Source: [Zimmermannella] faecalis ATCC 13722 (GTDB lineage: Bacteria > Actinomycetota > Actinomycetes > Actinomycetales > Microbacteriaceae). From it: a stretch of DNA of 64,000 bases. Below are positions 58,900-64,000 of the stretch, in pieces; the stretch's first letter is position 1; every line of letters starts with the position of its first letter. Location of the stretch: NCBI RefSeq assembly GCF_000381765.1, contig NZ_KB907077.1:124001-188000 (forward strand), read 5' to 3'. The notes beneath the pieces are model-generated. The model ran no database searches. It was not told the origin of the DNA and was given only the letters and a program-made list of their open reading frames with translations. Position numbers and translations under genes: made by a program.

Positions 58900-58957
58900 C
58901 GCCGTGTCCGTATCTCGATAGAGTGGACGCACCAACTCATCGAGAAAGCGAGCTGCA

Positions 58958-60832
58958 ATGACGCAATCGACCGAAACCGTCCGCCTCACCGTGGGCCAGG
59001 CGGTCATCCGTTTCTTGAACGCCCAGTACGTTGAGCGCGACGGCACCGTCGAGAAGTTCTTCGGCGGCGCGTTCGGCATCTTCGGGCACGGCAACGTCGC
59101 CGGCATCGGCCAGGCGATGCTGCAGTACCAAGACGAATTCCCCTATTACCAGGGCCGCAACGAGCAGGGCATGGTGCACATCGCCACCGGCTACGCGAAG
59201 ATGCGCAACCGCCTCGGTGCGCTCGCCGTGAGCACCTCGATCGGCCCCGGCGCGACGAACATGGTGACCGGCGCCGGTACCGCGACGGTGAACCACCTGC
59301 CCGTGCTGCTGCTGCCCTCGGACGTGTTCGCGACGCGCAGCACGGGCGCCGTGCTGCAGCAGCAGGAGCACCCGTACGCGCAGGACATCACCGCGAACGA
59401 CGCGTTCCGTGCCGTGAGCCGGTACTTCGACCGCATTTGGCGACCCGAGCAGCTCGCGCCCGCCCTGCTCGAGGCGATGCGCGTGCTCACGAGCCCGGCC
59501 GACACGGGCGCCGTGACGATCGCCCTGCCGCAGGACGTGCAGGCAGAGGCCTACGATTTCCCGGCAGACCTGTTCCGCGAGCGCACCTGGTACGTCGCGC
59601 GCAACCGCGCCGACCGCGCCGCGATCGCCCGCGCCGCCGAGATCATCCGCTCGGCGAAGAAGGCCGTCATCATCGCGGGCGGCGGCGTCATCTACTCCGA
59701 CGCGTCGGAGAAGCTCGTCGAGTTCGCCGAGTCGACCGGCATCGGCGTCGGCGTGACCCAGGCCGGCAAGGCCTCGTTCCCGCACACCCACGACCTCGCG
59801 CTCGGCGCGCTCGGCGCGAGCGGCTCGGTGTACGCGAACGGCCCCGCGAGTGAGGCCGACGTCGTGATCGGCATCGGCACGCGCTACACCGACTTCACGA
59901 CCGCCTCGAACACGCTCTTCAAGAACCCTGACGTGCAGTTCGTGAACATCAACGTGGCCGAGGTTGACGTGCACAAGGAGGCGGCGACGCCGCTGCTCGG
60001 CGACGCGCGCGAGACGCTCGACGAGCTGCTCGCGGCCCTCGACGGCTGGTCGATCAGCGACGACAGCCGCGCGGCGGCCGTACGGTCGGCGGCCGACTGG
60101 CGCGCCGAGATCGACCACATCATCGAGCTCGACGGCAGCCCGACGCTCTCGCAGGCGCAGATGCTCGGCATCCTCAACGACGCCGCGGGGGAGCGCGACG
60201 TCATCGTCAACGCGGCCGGCTCGATGCCCGGCGACCTGCACCGCCTCTGGCGGCCGGGCTCGCTCAAGGGGTATGACATCGAGTACGGCAACTCGTGCAT
60301 GGGCTACGAGATCCCCGGCGCGATCGGCAACGCCCTTGCCGACCGCACGCGGCGCGTGTTCGGCCTCATCGGTGACGGCACCTACCTCATGCTCTCGCAG
60401 GAGATCATGACGGCGGTGCAGGAGCACCTCGCGATCACCTTCGTCGTCGTCGACAACTACGGCTACGGCTCGATCGCGGCTCTCTCGGAGACCCGCGGCT
60501 CGCAGGGATTCGGCACGCGGTTCAACGAGCGCGGCGACGCGCTGCGGCACGACGGCAGCCGCATCGAGGTCGACTTCGCGGCGAACGCCGCGAGCTACGG
60601 CGCGAAGGTGTGGAAGGCCGACACCGCCGATGGGTTCCGCGAGGCGCTCGAGGGCGCGACCGCCTACGACGGCACGAGTGTCGTCTACGTGCAGGTCGAC
60701 GCGCAGGGCCGCTTCGGTGGCTCGGGCGCGTGGTGGGATGTTCCCGTCGCCGAGGTCTCGGAGCTTGAGTCCTCGAAGCAGGCGCGCGTCGAGTACGACG
60801 AGGAGAAGTCGCACCAGCGCCTCTACCTGTAA
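58958..60832 (+). CDS. iolD: 3D-(3,5/4)-trihydroxycyclohexane-1,2-dione acylhydrolase (IolD)
   Basis: 624 residues, the length of IolD. A ThDP enzyme with QAVIRFLNAQYVERDG and FFGGAFGIFGHGNVAGIGQAMLQYQDEFPYYQGRNEQGMVHIATGYAKM (catalytic glutamate in RNEQG), which are IolD-specific, and the PP domain GLIGDGTYLMLSQEIMTAVQEHLAITFVVVDNYGYGSIAALS (GDG...N) with FGTRFNER. It hydrolytically opens the cyclitol ring dione to 5-deoxy-D-glucuronate. Monocistronic by position, with an IclR pair upstream and a LacI gene downstream. Confidence 0.93.
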   Translation: MTQSTETVRLTVGQAVIRFLNAQYVERDGTVEKFFGGAFGIFGHGNVAGIGQAMLQYQDEFPYYQGRNEQGMVHIATGYAKMRNRLGALAVSTSIGPGATNMVTGAGTATVNHLPVLLLPSDVFATRSTGAVLQQQEHPYAQDITANDAFRAVSRYFDRIWRPEQLAPALLEAMRVLTSPADTGAVTIALPQDVQAEAYDFPADLFRERTWYVARNRADRAAIARAAEIIRSAKKAVIIAGGGVIYSDASEKLVEFAESTGIGVGVTQAGKASFPHTHDLALGALGASGSVYANGPASEADVVIGIGTRYTDFTTASNTLFKNPDVQFVNINVAEVDVHKEAATPLLGDARETLDELLAALDGWSISDDSRAAAVRSAADWRAEIDHIIELDGSPTLSQAQMLGILNDAAGERDVIVNAAGSMPGDLHRLWRPGSLKGYDIEYGNSCMGYEIPGAIGNALADRTRRVFGLIGDGTYLMLSQEIMTAVQEHLAITFVVVDNYGYGSIAALSETRGSQGFGTRFNERGDALRHDGSRIEVDFAANAASYGAKVWKADTADGFREALEGATAYDGTSVVYVQVDAQGRFGGSGAWWDVPVAEVSELESSKQARVEYDEEKSHQRLYL

Positions 60833-60853
60833 CCCAGTAACCCAGTAACCCAG
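60830..60853 (+). repeat. three tandem copies of TAACCCAG at the iolD stop
   Basis: The 8-bp unit TAACCCAG is repeated three times (60830-60837, 60838-60845, 60846-60853), the first copy providing the TAA stop of iolD. Slippage could not extend the protein because each unit carries TAA, though not all in frame. Probably neutral. Confidence 0.8.
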
Positions 60854-60925
60854 TCTGCCCGCCCCTCGCATCCACACCTCCCGCCCCGCAATTCCACCGC
60901 GAATTGGCCCGATTCCGGCTTCGTG

Positions 60926-60939
60926 ATTAACCGGTCCAA
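60926..60939 (+). promoter_or_regulatory. degenerate LacI operator upstream of its own gene
   Basis: ATTAACCGGTCCAA shares 11 of 14 positions with the perfect site TTGGACCGGTCCAA at 62106. It is 65 bp before the LacI start, consistent with autoregulation. Confidence 0.55.
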
Positions 60940-61003
60940 TAGGGAAATGCGGGACACTCCGTCGCAGTGAGTGACAATGGTGTGCGATTGAGAGGGGCGG
61001 GCA

Positions 61004-62035
61004 ATGGTGACGCAGCAGCCGAAACGGCCGACGATTCGCGATGTCGCCCGCGAGGCTGGCGTCTCGAAGTCGCTCGTGTCGATGGTGTTCAACGACAGCG
61101 ACCAGGTGAGCGAGGCGCGTCGCGAGGCCGTTCTCGAGGCCGCGGCGCGCCTCGGCTACGTGCCGAACCGGGTCGCGAAATCGCTCTCGTCGGCGGGCGG
61201 CGACTTCGTTTCGGTGCTCGTGGCCGACCACGTGAACCCGATGTTCGGCGAGGTGCTCACCACCATGCGCCGCACCCTGCAAGAGGCGGGCGTGCGCATG
61301 CTCATGTCGAGCTTCGCGTTCAACGCCGACACCGACGCCTCGACGCTCGACCTCGACGCGCTCGCAACGGTGCGCGATCTGCGCCCGCGCGGCGTGATCG
61401 TGCTCGGGTCGTTCAGTGGCCAGGGGCTCTTCGAGCAACTCCCGCACGGCGTGCCGGTCGTGCTTGTCAACTCACTCGACGCGCCGCTCGAGAAGATCAA
61501 CACGGTCGTGCGCACCGACGATCAGATCGGTATCGGGCTCGTGGTCGGCCACCTCGTGTCAATCGGCCGGCGCCGGCTCACCTTCGTCGGCGGTGTCGGC
61601 GGCGCCGTGGCGCAGTCGCGCGCGCGCACGTTCCGGGCGGCGTGTTCGGCCGCGGGCGTGACTGACTTCGAGATCGAACCCGCCCGCTTCACGTTCGAGG
61701 CGGGTGCCGAGGCGGCGCGGCGGATGCTCGACGCGGGACGGGTGCCCGAGGCGGTCGTCGCGGCGAACGACCTCGTCGCGCTCGGCGTCATCGAAACCCT
61801 CGAGGGCGCCGGCGTTGCGGTGCCCGGCGACTGCGCCGTGACGGGCTACGACGACATTTTCGTGTCGCGCCTGCACCGCGTCGCGCTCACGTCGGTGAAC
61901 CCCGACAACGCCGAGGTCGGGCGGCAGGCGGCGCACGCGCTCATGCGGCTCACGAACGGTGAGCAGGTCGACGCGGAGTACCTCGTGCGGCCCGTGCTCG
62001 CGATTCGGGCGACCACGGTGCCGACCGAACATTGA
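61004..62035 (+). CDS. LacI-family regulator, presumed inositol repressor
   Basis: 343 residues. The DNA-binding part is PTIRDVAREAGVSKSLVSMVFNDSDQVSEARREAVLEAAARLGYVPNRVAKSL (1-60), then a sugar-binding-protein-like domain (FVSVLVADHVNPMFGEVLTTMRRTL, GVIVLGSFSGQG, AVVAANDLVALGVIETLEGAGV, CAVTGYDDIFVSRLHRVALTSVNPD). Near-identical palindromes upstream of the inositol operon, this gene and the ABC importer genes suggest it represses all three and is released by an inositol or an intermediate. Ribosome site GAGGGGCGGG. Confidence 0.88.
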   Translation: MVTQQPKRPTIRDVAREAGVSKSLVSMVFNDSDQVSEARREAVLEAAARLGYVPNRVAKSLSSAGGDFVSVLVADHVNPMFGEVLTTMRRTLQEAGVRMLMSSFAFNADTDASTLDLDALATVRDLRPRGVIVLGSFSGQGLFEQLPHGVPVVLVNSLDAPLEKINTVVRTDDQIGIGLVVGHLVSIGRRRLTFVGGVGGAVAQSRARTFRAACSAAGVTDFEIEPARFTFEAGAEAARRMLDAGRVPEAVVAANDLVALGVIETLEGAGVAVPGDCAVTGYDDIFVSRLHRVALTSVNPDNAEVGRQAAHALMRLTNGEQVDAEYLVRPVLAIRATTVPTEH

Positions 62036-62061
62036 CCTGACAAATGCATCGCCACTGAGCA

Positions 62062-62119
62062 TTGACACTCGGCTCAGGGGTGTGTGAGACTCTTCACGCA
62101 CGCTCTTGGACCGGTCCAA
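62062..62119 (+). promoter_or_regulatory. promoter of the sugar importer genes with LacI operator
   Basis: TTGACA (62062-62067), 17-bp spacer and weak -10 TGAGAC (62085-62090) are followed by the perfect 14-bp palindrome TTGGACCGGTCCAA (62106-62119). A repressor there would block early elongation or open-complex formation. Confidence 0.6.
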
Positions 62120-62252
62120 CGGTGGACTGGTGAGTGCGCACCACCCCTCGTCGAACCCTGACGAACACGAACTCGCACGAATCGATCGCCCGACACTCGT
62201 CGGGTTCTCGAATTCGACGCGTCGTTCATTCAACTCACAAAGAGGTGATGAA

Positions 62253-63275
62253 ATGTCCACTCGGAATTTCCTGCAACGTATTCGACGCGGCGCCTTCGTC
62301 GCGGCCGCGACCGCCGCGGCCCTCGTGCTCGCGGCCTGTTCGGGCCCGGCCGGCGTCAACGGCGAACTGAACCAGAACTCGGGCGGCACGCAGCAGGCGG
62401 CCGGCATCGACACGCCGCCGCTCAAGGTCGCCCTGATCACCCACGCCGTGCCCGGTGACACGTTCTGGGACGTCGTGCGCAAGGGTGCTGAGACGGCCGC
62501 GGCGAAGGACAACGTCGAGTTGCTCTACAGCTCCGACCCCGACGGTGCGCGCCAGGCGCAGCTCGTGCAGCAGGCGGTCGACCAGAACGTCGACGGCATC
62601 ATCGTGACCCTCGCGAAGCCCGACGCGATGAGCTCGGCCGTCGAGAGTGCGGTCGACGCGGGCATCCCCGTCATCACGATCAACGCCGGAGAGAACGAGT
62701 ACGAGGCGATGGGCGCGCTCGCACACTTTGGCCAGAACGAGACCGTGGCCGGTGAGGCCGCGGGCACCCAGCTCAACGAGCTCGGGGCGAAAAACATCAT
62801 CTGCGTCATTCAGGAGCAGGGGCAGATTGCGCTCGAGCAGCGCTGTGAGGGCGTCGAGAGCACCTTCGAGGGCAAGAGCGAGATTCTCTACGTGAACAGC
62901 GCCGACATGTCGAGCGTCGCGTCGAACATCACCGCGAAGCTGCAGACCTCGACCGACATCGACTACGTCATGACGCTCGGCGCGCCGATCGCGATGACCG
63001 CGATCGACTCGATCGCCGACGCCGGTTCGAGCGCGAAGCTCGCGACCTTCGACATGAACGCCGAGGCGATCAAGGAACTGCAAGACGGCAACATTCAGTT
63101 CATCGTCGACCAGCAGCCGTACCTGCAGGGCTACGAGGCCGTCGACGGCATCTGGCTCTACGCGACGAACGGCAACGTGCAGGGTGGCGGCGCCCCCGTC
63201 TACACCGGCCCGCAGATCGTCACGCAGGAGAACGCCGACGCCGTGGCCGAGTACGCCGCGAACGGCACGCGCTAG
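62253..63275 (+). CDS. sugar/inositol ABC transporter substrate-binding lipoprotein (RbsB type)
   Basis: 340 residues. Signal peptide with lipobox LAAC (about residue 29). The mature fold is of the ribose/galactose-binding kind: KVALITHAVPGDTFWDVVRKGAETAAAKDNVELLYSSDPDGARQAQLVQQAVDQNVDGIIVTLA, PVITINAGENEYEAMGALAHFGQNETVAGEAAG, DYVMTLGAPIAMTAIDSI and IVDQQPYLQGYEAVDGIWLY. The LacI operator and the inositol genes make inositol the likely ligand. Ribosome site AGAGGTGATG. The permease gene follows after 38 bp; the ATPase was not seen. Confidence 0.88.
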   Translation: MSTRNFLQRIRRGAFVAAATAAALVLAACSGPAGVNGELNQNSGGTQQAAGIDTPPLKVALITHAVPGDTFWDVVRKGAETAAAKDNVELLYSSDPDGARQAQLVQQAVDQNVDGIIVTLAKPDAMSSAVESAVDAGIPVITINAGENEYEAMGALAHFGQNETVAGEAAGTQLNELGAKNIICVIQEQGQIALEQRCEGVESTFEGKSEILYVNSADMSSVASNITAKLQTSTDIDYVMTLGAPIAMTAIDSIADAGSSAKLATFDMNAEAIKELQDGNIQFIVDQQPYLQGYEAVDGIWLYATNGNVQGGGAPVYTGPQIVTQENADAVAEYAANGTR

Positions 63276-63313
63276 ACGCCCGGCTCCATGACCTCGAAAG
63301 ACGAGAACCACAC

Positions 63314-64000
63314 ATGACCACCGCCACCGCAACGCCCGTGAGCGACGAACGCGTCGCCCAGGGCAACCTCTTCACGAGAGCCTTCTCGAAGCCCGAGGCC
63401 GGTTCGATCGCCGCCGCGATCGTGCTGTTCATCATCTTCGCGATCGCCTCGACCCAGTTCACCCAGCCGTCGTCGCTCGCGACGATCCTCTACGGGGCCT
63501 CGACCGTCGGCATCGTCACGGTCGGCGTCTCGCTGCTCATGATCGGCGGCGAGGTCGACCTGTCTGCCGGCGTCGGCGTCACCTCGGCCTCGCTCGCCTC
63601 GGCGCTCAGCATCTACTGGTTCGGGTCGAACGTGTGGGTCGGCGTCGTGATCTCGCTCGTGTTCTCGCTCTGCGTCGGCGCCCTGAACGGGTGGCTGCTC
63701 ACGAAGACGAGGCTCGCGAGCTTCATCGTCACCCTCGCGACGTTCTTCATGCTGACGGGCCTCAACCTCGGCATCACCCGCCTCATCACGGGCGGCGTCG
63801 CGACCCCGTCGATCGGCTCGGGCACAGGATTCGAATCGGCCGAGGCCGTCTTCGCCTCCGACATCCCGATCTTCGGCGTCAACGTGAAGATCACGGTGTT
63901 CTACTGGATCATCCTCGTCATCGTCGCGACCTGGATTCTCAGCCGCACCCGCGCTGGCAACTGGATCTTCGCATCCGGTGGCGCCCCCGAGGCTGCTCGC
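63314..64000 (+). CDS. sugar ABC transporter permease (RbsC type), 3' end cut by window edge
   Basis: The first 229 codons are present. After a hydrophilic head come membrane helices with LATILYGASTVGIVTVGVSLLMIGGEVDLSAGVGVTSASLASALSIYW, the RbsC/AraH hallmark (GGIDLSVG in most members, GGEVDLSAG here), then NGWLLTKTRLASFIVTLATFFMLTGLNLGITRLITGG. It is the membrane component of the importer with the preceding binding protein. GAGAACC-rich leader; normal start ATG. Confidence 0.87.
   Translation, partial: MTTATATPVSDERVAQGNLFTRAFSKPEAGSIAAAIVLFIIFAIASTQFTQPSSLATILYGASTVGIVTVGVSLLMIGGEVDLSAGVGVTSASLASALSIYWFGSNVWVGVVISLVFSLCVGALNGWLLTKTRLASFIVTLATFFMLTGLNLGITRLITGGVATPSIGSGTGFESAEAVFASDIPIFGVNVKITVFYWIILVIVATWILSRTRAGNWIFASGGAPEAAR

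Noticed and set aside
60830-60853. Three direct repeats considered as a CRISPR-like or attachment site
   Set aside because: The units are only 8 bp, directly adjacent without spacers, and there are no cas, integrase or tRNA genes nearby.
58937-61447. Long antisense open frame of over 800 codons on the minus strand across iolD and lacI
   Set aside because: High third-position GC produces open frames opposite genuine genes. The translation is dominated by Arg, Asp, Glu and Val with no family similarity, and iolD on the other strand is unambiguous.

Overview
The window is high-GC DNA from an actinobacterium, most likely a member of the Microbacteriaceae. This rests on the strong G/C bias at third codon positions, frequent GTG starts, operons stitched by 1-8 bp overlaps, several apparently leaderless genes (a -10 hexamer 4-6 nt before the start codon), and a striking abundance of the heptamer GGATGCG/CGCATCC. 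The taxon is an inference; no rRNA or other marker gene is present. No tRNA, rRNA, CRISPR array, phage or IS element was found, and no gene-free gap exceeds 300 bases.

The window is mostly a string of self-contained catabolic units, usually a transporter plus enzymes plus a dedicated regulator. 1-4762 holds housekeeping and unknown genes (SRPBCC protein, DUF2249-cupin, alcohol dehydrogenase, DUF4352 lipid-anchored-like membrane protein, barstar, YchJ-like). 4851-7363 is a cyclase/ThDP-decarboxylase pair resembling isatin or 2-oxo-acid degradation. 7424-14037 is a GntR-controlled module with a GalB-like 4-oxalomesaconate hydratase, a DUF1932 oxidoreductase, a DUF6282 metal hydrolase, a TauABC-type importer and an RraA/CHA-aldolase-like enzyme. 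Two copies of one perfect palindrome mark its two promoters. 14170-16704 carries an MHS-type transporter and a LysR regulator. 16822-21221 is an operon of a basic amino-acid decarboxylase, an APC permease and a LysA-type decarboxylase.

21229-30942 is an IclR-linked operon with an OpuC-type osmolyte importer followed by a formaldehyde-activating-enzyme homologue, a beta-hydroxyacid dehydrogenase, an SDR, an AGPS-like FAD oxidoreductase and an FGGY kinase. No described pathway that I know has this set. 30893-36073 is a decaying siderophore-uptake locus: a truncated AraC gene, an intact binding protein, one permease broken by an internal deletion and a frameshift, one intact permease, no ATPase, and a siderophore-interacting protein fused to an O-methyltransferase-like domain. 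36066-39684 pairs a LacI repressor with a DHDPS-family aldolase and an Nramp-fold transporter that lacks the canonical metal-binding motifs. 39704-46841 is an alcohol dehydrogenase, an AraC regulator and a TRAP transporter operon with embedded catabolic enzymes.

46879-48193 holds a small unknown protein and an NmrA-like reductase. 48422 to the window end is an inositol-type catabolic locus: three Gfo/Idh/MocA dehydrogenases, IolE, IolB, IolD, a second TIM-barrel isomerase, a FruK/LacC-type kinase, a split transketolase, two tandem IclR regulators, a LacI regulator and the start of a sugar ABC importer (its ATPase lies beyond the window or elsewhere). Three near-identical TTGGACCGGTCCAA operators tie the locus to the LacI regulator.
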